Shown piece after piece: positions 10,749-22,186 of a stretch of 64,000 nucleotides of DNA. The position numbers were made by a program, and so were the translations under genes. Below the pieces are notes generated by a model. The model was not told the DNA's origin. It made no database searches and saw only the letters and a list, made by a program, of their open reading frames with translations. This stretch comes from Chionoecetes opilio (Eukaryota; Arthropoda; Malacostraca; Decapoda; Majidae): NCBI GenBank assembly GCA_016584305.1, contig JACEEZ010022711.1:96664-160663 (forward strand), given 5' to 3'. Position 1 is the first letter of the stretch. Each line of letters starts with the position of its first letter.

Positions 10749-11956
10749 TTAACACTCTTCGATGAACCTTCTAGGAGGTCTCCTCACGCGAGGGGGTAGT
10801 TGTTCATCCACCGGATTTGGTTGTAAGGCACTTTCTATGGGTTCTACCAGCCATTCTTCACTTCCGTGATAAGGTTTCACTTGTTCGGCAGCTCTTTGCA
10901 CTCTCTTTCCAATGAACACATTCTCCATTACGTACACACTCCCACCCAACAATACTTCCACCACACGGTAAATTCCATCCCATTTTACATTTAGTTTACG
11001 GCATGTGCCTGGTATTGTGGTTTCCTTTCTGACCCACACCAGCGATCCCACCCCGACAACTTGGTTTTTCCGCTTTCGGTTGACCACGTTTCTATAACGA
11101 CGCGTCATTTTCTGATGCGTCTCACTGATTAGAGCGTGTGCCACGCCTATGTCGTATTCCTCTCCATCAATGCCGGGTAAGGATGCCCCGACCAGCCTGG
11201 GGGCGTGGCGAGAGAAGAAAGCGAAGTAAGGTCGTTGTCCAGTGGAGGTGTGAACCGCTTGGTTCATGGTGATTTGGCACGGCTGCAGCAGCTTGGACCA
11301 GCGAAGAGGGTGACCTTGGCACAGGGTAGAGAGGACCGATTTAAGAGTCCTGTGCATCCTCTCGGTCACCGAATTGCCTTGAGGGTGGTAGGGTGTCGTG
11401 TAGCAGAACCGCTGGAAATCCTTGCTGGTAAACTCTTCTCCATTGTCCAGGAATATGTTGCGAGGTGTCCTATAGTCCGCCATGTACTGCCACATGGTGT
11501 CTATGATGTGTGTAGAGTGTTTGGTTTTAAGAGGGAAGAACCTAACGAACCTACTGTAATGATCGACTACCGTCATAACATAGCGGTAACCTTGTGCTCC
11601 GGCCACCATATCGGTAAGGTCTATCCCTATCCTCTCCAATGGTTTATATACTGGAGGTAACTCTTCCATTGTTGTTGTAACCCGCTATTACCCTTAAATC
11701 TTTGACAAGTTATACATTTCTTGACATACTCACATACATCTACTTTAAGATTTGTCCAATAGTATAGTTCCTCGGCCTTCTTAATGGTTTTCTTTTGCCC
11801 TAAATGTCTGGATAATTCATGGGCATGTTGGAGAGCTTGTACAATCATACTACGAGGGATTATGAGACTATAGTGTAGGCTACCATCTGTTTTCTCCCGG
11901 ACATAATACAATATTTCATCTACTACTGCAAATTGATCGAGGGTGGTTTTTGGCAA
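10749..11956 (-). pseudogene. Gypsy integrase (broken into two frames)
   Basis: The first frame (11956-11627) carries the zinc-binding H..H..C..C module: HAHELSRHLGQKKT then CEYVKKCITCQRF. The second (11669-10749) carries the RNase H-like catalytic core, with the first Asp in GIDLTDMV, the second in IFLDNGEEF and the Glu in GNSVTERMHR. It then has a C-terminal domain starting VGVGSLVWVRKE and ending in a basic tail. Integrase joins element DNA to the chromosome. The two frames overlap between the zinc module and the core, showing one frameshift. No chromodomain is recognisable. Confidence 0.85.
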
Positions 11957-12041
11957 GCGTTTCTTAGGACTCTACCGCCCCCCAGTATTCCACTAATTCT
12001 TCCCAGACGGGTTCTTCCCGTTGACGTAGTTTGAATTGTTG

Positions 12042-13357
12042 TTAATCTAGTCCGAGCCAGGTGGCCTCGGGAGGACGTATTATCACTCTAACTGGACGTG
12101 ACGAATGATCGGCGACAAAGTTATCCTTACCCTTCAAATATTGAACCTCATAGTTGTACTCTCGCATTTCTAGGATCCATCTAGTCATTCGGGGAGATTT
12201 GGTCTTTCGCTTGAATATGCTTGTGAGTGGTTGGTGATCCGTGACTATTGTATACCGTGAACTCCAGAGGTAGTGGTGGAAGTTCCTACAGGTGAGGACT
12301 ACCGCTAATGCTTCCTTATCAGTGGCCGAGTAACGAGCCTCGCAAGAACTTAGTTTCTTTGAAAAATAACCGATAGGACAGTTAGTACCATTAGACTGAA
12401 TTTGGCTTAGGACTCCCCCGATATGGGTGTTACTTGCGTCAGTCGTGAGGATGAAAGGTTCATGTACTTGAGCCCTAACTAAGACAGGGGCATTGATGAG
12501 GCAGGATTTGAGGTGGTCGAATGCTTGTTGGCACTCACTCGTCCAAGTGAAGGTGATTCGAGCTCTAGTTAAGTTGGTGAGAGGAGCAGCAATTTTCGCA
12601 AAAGAAGGAACATGTTTTCTGTAAAAACCGCACATTCCTAAGAAACGTCGGACTTCCTTGACAGTAGTGGGAGCTTTCATTTTAGACACGGCTTCCACAT
12701 TCTTCAGATCTGGCTTACTTCCTTCTGCTGAGATTTGGTGGCCTAGGAATGTGACTTCTTTTAGCCCGAAAGTGCATTTACTGAGATTTAATTTCACACC
12801 ATTAGTGGTAAGTAGCTCAAAAAGTTGTGTAAGGCGTTCTAGAAAGAGAGGGAAGCTTGGAGCCCATAGGATTAAATCATCCAGGTAGTTTTTGACCCAC
12901 CCTTCTGAAGGGGGGGGGTTTTAATACTGAAGCCATTCGCCGGGAAAAATATGGCCGGTGAACAATTTAGTCCGAACGTAACGCCAAAAAAACCGATATA
13001 AGGTGATCCCATTACTGAAGGTGGTGAGATCACGACTCTCATCATCTAGTAAGACCTGGAAGTATGCTTCTCGCATGTCGAGGGTGACATAGTATTGTTG
13101 AACCGCAGCTTGTTCCACAAGCTCCTCTAACCTTGGTAGGGGGTAGATGTCAGTGGCGAGGTGTTTATTGATGTGTTCAAACACATTCTTTTACTACCAT
13201 CCGGCTTATTGACTAAGACAATTGGGGACAACCATGCTGCCGTGGACCGTTCTATGATATTTCGGTCTTCCATGTCTTGAAGCATATGTGAAATTAGCTC
13301 CTTCGCTTTTTCGGGGTAGCGGTATGTAGGTCCCCGGCTGGTTTGAGGATCAGCCAC
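12042..13357 (-). pseudogene. Gypsy reverse transcriptase-RNase H (frameshifted)
   Basis: Fragments in order are IVLVNKPDGSKRMCLN (RT fingers, 13357-13127), LATDIYPLPRLEELV with the first catalytic Asp in YVTLDMREAYFQV (13184-12921), the YLDD box at 12876-12887 on the minus strand, and CTFGLKEVTFLGHQIS. RNase H follows: ILTTDASNTHIGGVLSQ with its Asp, ATDKEALAVV with its Glu, and TDHQPL with its Asp. All catalytic residues are present. Frames break near 12910 (a run of G) and 12985 (a run of A), so a single full-length product cannot be made from this copy as sequenced. Confidence 0.88.
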
Positions 13358-13675
13358 TTTAATGTGAACCGGGGGACCGCTGATAAGTCCTAGTTCATTC
13401 TCGTCTAAGATGAAAAGAGGGTCATGTTGTAGGATTACCTGTTGTAACTCTGTTTGTTCCGAACTAGTGAGGTGTTGCCACCTTTGACTTTTAAATTTAA
13501 ACTCCTTAAAACTTTTGGGTTGGGGTTTCCCCTTTTGGGTTGTACCTTATCATTTTGCGGGAGTAAGTCATTGTGGATTTGATGAGTGGAGTTGATTTTA
13601 AAAGATGGAGGATTTTCTACCTTTTCGTATGAACCTAGGATGGTGCCTCTTTGAAAAACTTTTTCCCTCTTGGTA

Positions 13676-14252
13676 TTATTGGTAAATAGAATTTTCTGAA
13701 GTAACTTGCACTAAGTAGGGGTGGCTATTGTGACTGACTCTCGCCTGTGGATAGATAATTAGGTCAGAACCCGGGACCTCTATCACACTGACGGGCATAA
13801 ATTTTGATTTATATGGATCTATTTTTACCGGGTTGAGGAGGTTTATTTGTGAGAATACTTGTGACGAATTCGAGAGTTCTACAGGGCTGTTGAGTACTCT
13901 TTCAATTTTGTTTCTTTGGCGGGGAATATGATTAACGACATAAGGGCTACCACCCCAGAGCATGACTCTTTTTCCCGTCCCACGTGAGAGGGGCTTGTCC
14001 GAGCACGTCGCAACCAAGGAGTATATCTCCGGAGAGATAAGAGTCTGGTATAACAGGGAACCATTGTTTACAAATTTTCTCATCACCGATTCCAATTTCC
14101 GCCCATAACATACCGAAAATTCTCAAAGGTGCGCCTGTGACTCCTTGTAGGCGAGGAGGATTGCGTCGTGAATTTATTTCACCTCCGATTCGTTGTGCTG
14201 TCGTTTCTTTGATTAATATGTAACTACTCCCCGTGTCTACTATGGCCTCCAC
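13676..14252 (-). pseudogene. Gypsy protease and protease-RT spacer
   Basis: The frame 14252-13947 starts MEAIVDTGSSYILIKE. DTGSS is the retropepsin active-site motif (one Asp per subunit; the enzyme dimerises to cleave the polyprotein). LSGDILLGCDVLG is the second conserved strand and flap-side Gly region. After a frame change the spacer continues at 13860-13676 (QINLLNPVKIDPYKSKFMP and onward), up to the conserved pre-RT region. Confidence 0.75.
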
Positions 14253-14305
14253 AATTTTCCGCTGATGGCTACATAGATGGTGGGAGAGGTGTTACTGCCG
14301 GCTAG

Positions 14306-15435
14306 TCAGAATTGTGGATTGTGGTTTTGGGCGCGGCTCGGATTTTGGTTATTATTATCCGTGCGTCCGTGATCGCGTCCAGGGCACCTACGGTCTCCCC
14401 TGTGACATCCAGGTCTACGACAATAAAAACAATGGCCCAGGGGGGGTTTCCTCCAGCATTCTGAAAGGTTATGTGATGTCGCTCGACAATAGGCGCAATA
14501 ATACTTGCGAGTGGGTGTCTCATGATTTCGGGGTCGTTCCCTTTTTGCTTGTGTCAAACTGGCCTTAAGTTCGCGAACTTGTTTTCTCAGCTCCTCCACC
14601 TCATCTTTGATGGCCTCGGGGTTTGGGGAACTTATGGGTTTATCTGTTTCTTTCTCGATAATTCCTCTTACTTCTTTCTTATTTTCTGGGATCATATGTT
14701 AACCCGCGGAGTATGCCTCTCTTCGAGCAGTTGACGTTCATGCTCGTGGCGGTCCATGAATTTTTTTAGTGGATATCCCTCATCCAGGAATTCTTCCAGT
14801 CTCTCTCGCGATTCGGGAGGTAAGCCGTACCACAGTTTTCTTTTTATTATCTTATCTCGGTTGGGCAATCTTTCATTTGGGAATTCGGTCGCTATCACTG
14901 CATGTTGGCAAATAAAACGATGGGTGAAAGCTTGTGGAGATTCTCCCCAATCGTAACCCATTGATTCTAATTCCTGCCATGCTCTATCAATGCTCACTTC
15001 GGTGGCAAACTCGGTCTGGAAAAGATTTCTAAGTGCTGCCCTAGTTTCTATTTTCTGATTTGTTTGGTAGTTGTGGATTAAAATTGCGAGTTCTGAGCTC
15101 ACTCTCCCCTTTGCGATTTGAATGCGAGTGGCATCGCTAGAACTGCATTGTTCTACTAACTCAAAGAACATTTGTAGGCGTGCCGCTGCATCGAGACCTT
15201 GTAGTTGGTATAATTCTTGTATTGGAATATCTCGAGGTTTGGTGAGTCCCTCTTTCACGTTATTCATGGGTAAGTGAGGGTTTTGGAAAGGGTTATTTAA
15301 ACTAAGTTGTGCTCTTAATTCCTCTACTACTCTTTCTAATTGGATCACTTTCGTCGTATCTTCTTCCTCCTCCTCCTCCGTTTTGATCCTGGTAATGTGG
15401 AATCCTGCCAACTCATGATGACGCTGGAGAATCAC
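14306..15435 (-). pseudogene. Gypsy gag with CCHC zinc knuckle
   Basis: The 15435-14692 frame has an acidic, coiled-coil-like start and a capsid-type helical region (ARLQMFFELVEQCSSSDATR, YDWGESPQAFTHRF, KLWYGLPPESRERLEEFL), as in Ty3/Gypsy capsids. The next frame (14695-14306) begins with an ATG overlapping the previous stop (ATGA). It carries CAYCRATSHNLSEC, an exact C-x2-C-x4-H-x4-C knuckle at residues 67-80, and a second variant knuckle with C88, C91, H97 and C103. Gag packages the RNA. The first frame has no ATG before position 15267, so its true start is unclear or lost. Confidence 0.75.
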
Positions 15436-15548
15436 TTCTTATAGCCGCGGGTAGGGACTCGATTCCCGTGTTCCGTCGGTCAACTGGGAGGACACTCGGG
15501 TTTCCCGTGGCTAATAAGTGCGGTTCTCCTCTGTTTCTATTTCCTCAC

Positions 15549-16134
15549 TTATAGGTGACCTCTGATTACTGTTATCAATTTATCCTTTACTTTACTTCTT
15601 CCCTCACTTATCCAATGAACACCGTCGGATGCCAAAGTGTTTACGTATAACGAGGAATTGAAATGTATGACTTGGTTTCTCCTTGATCTTTTCATCCTCT
15701 TATTTATTGAATTTTGGACTTTCTTATAGTCCTCCGTGCTAATGGGTCCTCTTTCTGAATAAATGCGTGGTTCTACCAAACAGATGCACACCACAGCCCC
15801 AATCTCTCTCTATGGTGCGCGTAATTTCTTTGATGGTGTCAGTAAGAAGACCGGGATCTATACCGTCGGCAATATCGTTACTAGCGAGCCATAAGATGCA
15901 CAAATCATGTGGCCATTCCAGAACCCTATTTAGTCTAACATTTGAGAAAAAAGAATTTGCCCTACCTCCAGGAGCTCTGAAAATTTTGATTTCAGCTTCT
16001 GGGACATCCAGTGATTGGGGAAGTTGACTGTGTCCTACCAATGAGACTTTTAACATATTTTCTGAGGGTGACTTTATCTTGTTATTGTCAGGTGAAATTC
16101 CGGTGTGCTGTAATTTTAGGAAATAATATCTCAC
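15549..16134 (-). pseudogene. SGNH/GDSL-type hydrolase ORF between LTR and gag
   Basis: Two overlapping frames show the SGNH blocks in order. The Ser is in SLVGHSQ (Ser codon 16029-16027), the Gly block is FRAPGGRAN, the Asn is in WLASNDI, and the Asp/His pair is in SDGVHW (Asp 15626, His 15617). A sensible ATG is at 16056, one residue before LKVSLVGHSQ. A single frameshift near 15790 separates the first three blocks from the fourth; the stop is TAA at 15549. SGNH enzymes are serine esterases or lipases. Esterase domains are known in ORF1 of some CR1-type LINEs, but I know of no standard Gypsy element with one. It sits inside the element, 120 bp from the LTR edge and 114 bp before the gag frame, on the same strand. 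Confidence 0.75.
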
Positions 16135-16149
16135 CGCTCTGTCACCAGT
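16125..16149 (-). promoter_or_regulatory. Candidate primer binding site of the Gypsy element
   Basis: On the minus strand the sequence after the LTR reads GACCCAGTTTTACGAC, then ACACACTGGTGACAGAGCGG. TGGTGACAGAGCGG looks like a tRNA primer site. If so, the true LTR edge would lie about 22 bp inside the shared repeat boundary at 16171. Confidence 0.35.
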
Positions 16150-17716
16150 GTGTTGTCGTAAAACTGGGTCTGTTATGAGATTAATTTACTCCTCCAATGA
16201 AACCCAGCCGTGTTACGACAGCAAGAAATGTAAGATTATATTATGAGTATGCTGCCACCAGTTCAAGATTTATCCTTAATGAGTCTAACTCCTGAACAGA
16301 ATGTTAATATTTATCGACAAGAAAGTAACGTGAATTTTTTTATTTCACATGAATATTTTACCGAGTTAACACGTAATTAAGATCGGAGGACTGTGAGTAA
16401 GTATTTCCTTAACACATCTTGCATGTCACCTGGGTTGATTAAACTACATGAGAATCAGTTGCCTCAGAAATTTATGTTTATTAATACCAAACACTCGTCT
16501 CCACGAAGGTTGACACTATATATTAATGGAACATTGAAGAATTACTGAGGGTGTATTACATGCAGATAAATACACTAATTTGCTTGCCGCATTTGTAAGA
16601 GACTTATATTATAGTCGGGAACGACTCGTACATTCGAGAAATCATTAACACCACCGCTGTTTCCTATGAGGAAGTTCCTAACTGACACGAGCGGACACTG
16701 GAGGTCACACCCTCTCTACGATATATTTTCTAAGTCACATGTGTAGACACTGATAAATACACATCTCACCGTTTTTCACTACACACTACGAAACTACTTA
16801 ACCTATTTTGGCGGTCGAGCTCCTATTCTTTCCTATGTAACCAAAAAAATACTTAACAGAATGAATAGCGAGGAATGGGGAAGGGAATGTATGGGTAGCG
16901 TATGTTTGCGTTCACATGTGGCAGAACTAGATGAGTTGTAGAGAGTTTCACCTGATGGGATGGAAACTAGGGGTGGAATCAGTTAACACGGCAATGATTG
17001 ATATGCGAGTATCTTAATAAACAAGTAAATGTTCTAGTATTGGAAATGTCTAAAATATCTATCGGATGGGGGGAGAAAAAATATGCACCTACCTGATTGG
17101 GATGGAAACCAGGAGTGGAATGAGCCTCGCGGCTTGAGAGTGGCGTAGGTGGGGTTTCGCGCGGGAAAAATCAGTGTTCGTAAAGTACCACCCTGGGGCC
17201 GGATGTTCGAACGTTCGTAACGCGTCTCTAAGATCATCTTTGCACTTAGATTGATCTTGGAACGTTCGTAACGCGTTTAGAGGTATTTTCAAACGATCTT
17301 TGCGAACATCCATCCGCCATATTTGTTCGTTTTTCCACCGTAGTGCTAAGGTTGCTGAAGAGCATTCGCACACTGTTCGTAGGGTCGCATGATGAAGGTT
17401 TTTCTAATATACAAGCCATATAAAGTTATGTTATTAGTTGTTTATTTCATGTTGAGTTGTTTATGGTTGGTCAGGACGCTGTAGGGGGAATGTGAATTAA
17501 AATAAAGGGTGCAATGAATGGTATGCTGCCGAATGCATATAGGTGACTGGAATGAGTGAACTGCAAATAAAAAAGAAATGTGTCTTGTGCTAGAAGTGTA
17601 TAGAGAAGATGATATGGGAGAGGAAGATGCGGGAAGTGAAGGAGGAGAATAGGAGACAAGGATGAGATGGAGAGAATGAGTCAAGTGAAGGATACGGATG
17701 GACTAGCAATACAGGG

Positions 17717-17942
17717 AGTTTCGTACACAAGTTGTTTCGTACCCAGATTTTGTTAGTTGTTTCGTACACTGATTTTGAGTTTTTTCGTACATACCTGGTG
17801 TGTCGTTTCGCAACTCTAGTCATCAAGTTAAACTCTGAGCTGAGTGTACGAAACGACTATAGTTTCATATAGACTACGAAACAACTTTTAGGTCTACGAA
17901 TGATCGAATCTACTGGTGTACGAAACAACTTGTGTACGAACT
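17717..17942. mobile_element. Small TIR element nested in the Harbinger-like element
   Basis: The left end CGTACACAAGTTGTTTCGTA and right end TACGAAACAACTTGTGTACG are inverted copies. The interior repeats TTTCGTAC several times in both orientations. It is 226 bp with no coding capacity. No target duplication could be resolved. Confidence 0.55.
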
Positions 17943-18210
17943 GACTGCATCCTCCTCTCATCAATGCTACGGAGAGGCAAAGATAAGAGACATTCGAGCA
18001 CCGGTGTACTAGTGCGTGGAATGCATGTATACTGTAGGTGGAAAAGTGAAATAAATAAAGGTATAAGTGCAGTTTGATATTTAGACCAATACAATACAAC
18101 ACAACCAATCGGTGGTTTTAAGTATCCTGAACGTTTCGTTTTTATTATAAGGAGTATTTCTAACCCACACAAAAGCTGTCGGAAATGAAAAAAATAACAT
18201 CTGGGGATAT

Positions 18211-18242
18211 GGGGGGGGGGGGCGACCCCCCCCCCCCCCCCC
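18211..18242. repeat. Poly-G/poly-C run
   Basis: Twelve G, then GCGA-like bases, then about 17 C: a self-complementary run that could form a hairpin or be a sequencing artefact. Confidence 0.8.
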
Positions 18243-18332
18243 AGTGAGGTTAGGTTACGTAATCAATGCTCGGGTTAGATTAGTAACTAGCAGGGGGTCT
18301 TACGGGGCGTAACCCCACTAGTTATGTCAGAA

Positions 18333-18706
18333 GAGTATTGGTCAAAAGGGAGTATTGGTTGAAACTGCATATTTACCTAAAAGAGTGTGTAGAGGATAAA
18401 GGAATGTGTGATTGGTGGGCAAGAATGTCTGAGAAGAGTACGTAGGTATACACTTTAATGGTAGAGTATTGGTCAATAGGGAGTATTGGTTGAGACTGCA
18501 TATTTACCTAAAAGAGTATGTAGAGGATAAAGGAATGTGTGATTGGTGGACAAGGATGTCTGAGAAGAGTAGGTACACTTTAATGGTAGAGTATTGGCCA
18601 ATAGGGAGTATTGGTTGAAACTGCATATTTACCTAAAAGAGTATGTAGAGGATAAAGGAATGTGTGATTGGTGGACAAGGATGTCTGAGAAGAGTAGGTA
18701 CACTCT
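18333..18706. repeat. Tandem repeat, about 125-131 bp, nearly three copies
   Basis: Units start with GAGTATTGGTC at 18333, 18464 and 18589. Each continues with AGTATTGGTTGA, GCATATTTACCTAAAAGAGT and ATAAAGGAATGTGTGATTGG. The third copy runs to about 18706. The units are highly similar, so the expansion is recent. Confidence 0.85.
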
Positions 18707-20467
18707 ACTCCAACTCTAAGAGATGGTATGTGAGTAATGCGAAAGTATTGAATGAATGGTACAATGATGGAAGCTGGGGTAGTGAGATGTTATTTACATC
18801 ATCGTGTAGATTTCTTCATTCTGAGTATTTTGAACCCCATTTCCTATGGTACAATTGAATCTGGACAGGAAACATTTAGGAAACATTGTTTGCAACCTTT
18901 GGAAACAGTTGGGAAACATTGTTTGCAAACAAAGTTTCCAAACAAAGCTTCCATCAATACTACGGCAGTGAGAAGCGGGGCAAGGTTTGCGGGGCGGGGA
19001 TCCCTCCATACCTGTAAAAAAAAATATATTTTCCGACAAAAACGAGTGCCATATTCAATTCAATACACATAAAATCTATTAAGGAAAACTAAGTTTCGGC
19101 CTCGAAATCGTTGAAAGCCCACTACCGAAATTTTACTAATTGGGTATAAGTGGCAGCTATTAATCATTCAATTCATATATAATTATTCGCGCTGGCTAAT
19201 TAAAATGGTAAAATTATAATCCTCTCCCGCCCTTATTAGTGTTTTTATTTCTCTCCAGACCTTCACAAATCCCTTCAGATACCTTTAAAACGTAATTATA
19301 AAGTGGGGGAGTTACCCCCTTTAACCTCTCCTCACCCCACCTAAAAGTCCTAAATGACCCCCCAAAATAACACTAACCTAACCTCATTATAACCTTATCT
19401 AACCCTACCAATAACCTCCTAGCGAGACCTAAGGGCAGGAAAGAACTAGAATTTTACCAGGTTAGGTTATATTGAGGTTATAAGTTTGTAATTTTTTGGG
19501 TGGGGACTCGCCAGGAGGTTATTAGTGAGCATACGTCTTCAGTCTTAGATATTTCCTTTGGGGAGGCATGATATTTGTTTACATTCTAACTGCATTATGA
19601 TTGGCTAACAATCTCTAAGGTAGATGAAATCTTTCCTCTGATTGGCCAAGCGACAGTCAGTTGTGTTCCATTCCTCACGGTCGGAACGGAACGGAACGAG
19701 CTTGAAGATCGTGATCGTCATCGTGAGCTAAGCACATTCGGACGATCCTTTGATAATACATTTTTGTGGTGTTCGTAGCCCAAGATCTAAGATGGCCGCT
19801 AAGAACACTCTAAGATGATCTTAGAGGCGGAAAGCTACGAACGTTCGAACATCCAGCCCCTGACTTAATAACATCGACATTGAACGATTAACAACCGGGT
19901 TAGAATGTGGGGGCAAAAGGAATAGGGCTACTTTATGCGCGACAGTGTAATAAATTATGTTCAACGATGATGAAAACTTAGTCGGTAAAGATAGTTTAAT
20001 TCTCCTAATAATACAGTTGAAATCGTGGTAAGCTTTCGCAACACTTTCCCACGAGAAGAACAGTGGTGTTTTTCCCGCGATTTCCAGAAATGATAATAAT
20101 TTTAGCGTACCACAGACACTTATTGATGTCATGGGTTTCCTAAAGCAATTTACTATATGAATACTCAAAATACCTGCAGACGAAGTGATTGTTGTTGATT
20201 CTAGAATGTTTTAGTCTATGGGGATTAAGATTCGCTAATTTAAGTGGTCGCAGAAACAACCGGTTTGAGGTGGATGTGAGGAGAGGGAGACAAAGGGAAA
20301 GCGAAGGATGGAGGGGGGAAAGGGGAGAAAGAAAGGAAGGGAATTAATGATATATGTTACGAAGAACAATGCATATCATCTACATACATTTACATATGCC
20401 CACCAAACCTAGAATGAAAAATAAATTGTTCTTGATCTACTACGTATATCAAAATCCTGGCATTACA

Positions 20468-22059
20468 CTCCCAGTGGTCATCAGCAAAGGTATGAAAACA
20501 ACAAATCAAGATTTTCGTCAAAGAGATTACGGTTCCCATCGACAGAGACTACAGGCGGAAAGGAACAAATTGGGCACAGAAGGTTATGTTTCGTCTCTTA
20601 ACTCATGTATGCAGGAACTATTAATTATCTGAGAAACAAATAAGAGTTAATGTATGTCTGATGTATTTTCATTTACAGATTATAAGCGTAAAGCTGCTTA
20701 TATTTCACTATTATCAACCATTATAACCATTGCAAGAATCTGTTATGTATAGGGTAAATAACGATCATCACGACTAAGGAACTCTATTAATATTATTCCT
20801 TATATGAACTCACACCATCGTAAAGTCATAGATATAGCTGTAAAGTTAAATTAGCAGATTTATCTGGTGTTAAAAGATACAGAATACGGTCTGGGTCTTG
20901 GTCTGGGGAGACTCTGGGCTTCTTTTTCTTTTAATACCTTTGCTGGTGACCACTGGGAATATTTAAATAAAACTGTAGATCAAGAAATATTTATACACAT
21001 GTGTAAAAACCGATAAATATTCATCCCTTGACGTATATGGCCACAGCAACAAAACTTCACAAAATATGTTGTTACCCCATTATAAGGCACGAAACCAACT
21101 TTAAATGAATTATAAGAGTATGTACATAAGAATTTTATGAACAACCACTCGTATATGAACAATCTCCGAGGTCCACAAAAGAAATTAGGAAATTAGAATT
21201 CTGGCGGTATGTAGTATCTATAGCCTTAACCAAAACGCCTCTATTCAGAAGAGTAAAAGAAGGTATTAAAAAAAAAAATCATGACCATTCAAGGAAAACG
21301 AATCTTACCGACAAGGTTCTCTATCCTTAAGTGATGACTGAAACAGTTAAAAGGGTGAATTTATGAGTAATAATTATAATTTATCACTAGGTAATCTATA
21401 AGACGTCGGTATAGAGAATGCTGGATTCATGAACTTAAGGGAAATGATACCATCTATATCCACGCGGCCATCATGCCACTTATTATAACATTATGATCCT
21501 TAACCTCCTACTGGAGAAAAATATACTTATAACCTATTAGACTTAAATCTATCCAACCTTTGGGTAAAATTTATAATAGATATTCGTGTTTTGACGTTGG
21601 ATAACCCGGAAACGAAAGAGGTACTTGGCTAGAATTATGAGTTCCAATATTTCTATCTCATGGGAGACCAAGGGGGAATATTAATGTCCAATATCGCTTG
21701 TCCCCTGAGAGGATGAAGCGTGAGAAAGCAAAAAAGAATAAGAGTCCACGGCAGCACGGCAAACGAGGGGGGTGGATGGAGAAAAGGAGGGAATGAGAAC
21801 GAAGGGGATAGAAATGCCAGACAATAAATGGAAGAAACTCGATAAGGAATAGGGATTAGGAAAAAATACTACGAATGTGCTTGTGCCTGACATTACACCT
21901 TTTAAAGACCTTGTGATCAGTCACTCTTCCCCTGGGAGGGGGTACTGATACTTCCTATACACGTTCATAATTTTTTGCTCCTACTTCCTCCAGCAGCGTT
22001 TTCTATGTGTGTTGTGTGTCCCAAAATACACAAACTGAAGATGTTTATATGTGTTACAG
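20468..22059. other. Remainder of intron 1
   Basis: AT-rich sequence after the Gypsy element. No coding, repeat-terminus or RNA signal found. The last 60 bases lead into the pyrimidine-poor but valid acceptor of exon 2. Confidence 0.5.
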
Positions 22060-22186
22060 ACATGAAACAGGCAAATTCCCTGATTTACCAGAGGAGGAGG
22101 AAGGTGGTTCTTCAGCCATTGTGGGTCTGGTACCGCCAGATGAGGATGCCACTAGTGAGGATGCACGCTCTTTGGCCGAGAAGAAG
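22060..22186 (+). CDS. IQCA1: DRC11/IQCA1-like exon 2
   Basis: The acceptor is TGTGTTACAG ending at 22059 and the donor is GTGAGT at 22187. The first base completes the Lys codon split at 1259. The exon then reads HETGKFPDLPEEEEGGSSAI, a linker, and an acidic stretch ending SLAEKK in phase 0. The TGKFPxxPxEEEGGS block is the most recognisable short motif of the N-terminal half of DRC11 and follows directly on the DxIREW segment of the previous exon, as in the family. This confirms that the 20.8-kb intron joins parts of one gene. Confidence 0.88.

Larger units (their letters stand above)
17196..19859. mobile_element. Harbinger-like non-autonomous DNA transposon
   Basis: The left end GGGCCGGATGTTCGAACGTT is matched in inverse by the right end (AACGTTCGAACATCCAGCCC, to 19859). 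Comparison with the uninterrupted LTR shows a CTG duplication (17193-17195 and 19860-19862), although 2 to 5 bp could be argued from the local sequence. A 3-bp target and GG-starting termini suggest PIF/Harbinger. There is no transposase or MYB-like frame inside. It contains a smaller inverted-repeat element (17717), a G/C run (18211) and a tandem repeat (18333). Confidence 0.55.
7429..20467 (-). mobile_element. Ty3/Gypsy LTR retrotransposon with SGNH ORF, minus orientation
   Basis: Two direct repeats of about 1.63 kb (7429-10082 and 16171-20467 once later insertions are removed) flank an internal region. In minus-strand order that region encodes an SGNH hydrolase, gag with zinc knuckle, aspartic protease, reverse transcriptase, RNase H and integrase. 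The order RT-RH-IN is that of Ty3/Gypsy. Every protein is broken by frameshifts, many at homopolymers. The LTRs differ by only a few substitutions per few hundred bases, so insertion is fairly recent. The expected 5-bp target duplication is not visible (GGGTC on the left, CTCCC on the right). It lies antisense in intron 1 of the DRC11-like gene. Confidence 0.85.
16171..20467 (-). repeat. 5' LTR of the Gypsy element (right), carrying a Harbinger-like insertion
   Basis: It matches the left LTR over its whole length, with the same TGTTATGAG and CATTACA ends. It is interrupted at 17196-19859 by a 2,664-bp element. Without that element it is about 1,630 bp. Confidence 0.85.

Noticed and set aside
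11205..11660. 151-codon + strand frame opposite the Gypsy integrase
   Set aside because: Antisense shadow of the integrase; no independent motif.
18211..18242. CRISPR-like or regulatory meaning of the G/C run
   Set aside because: Simple homopolymers; no repeat-spacer structure anywhere in the window, and the genome is eukaryotic.
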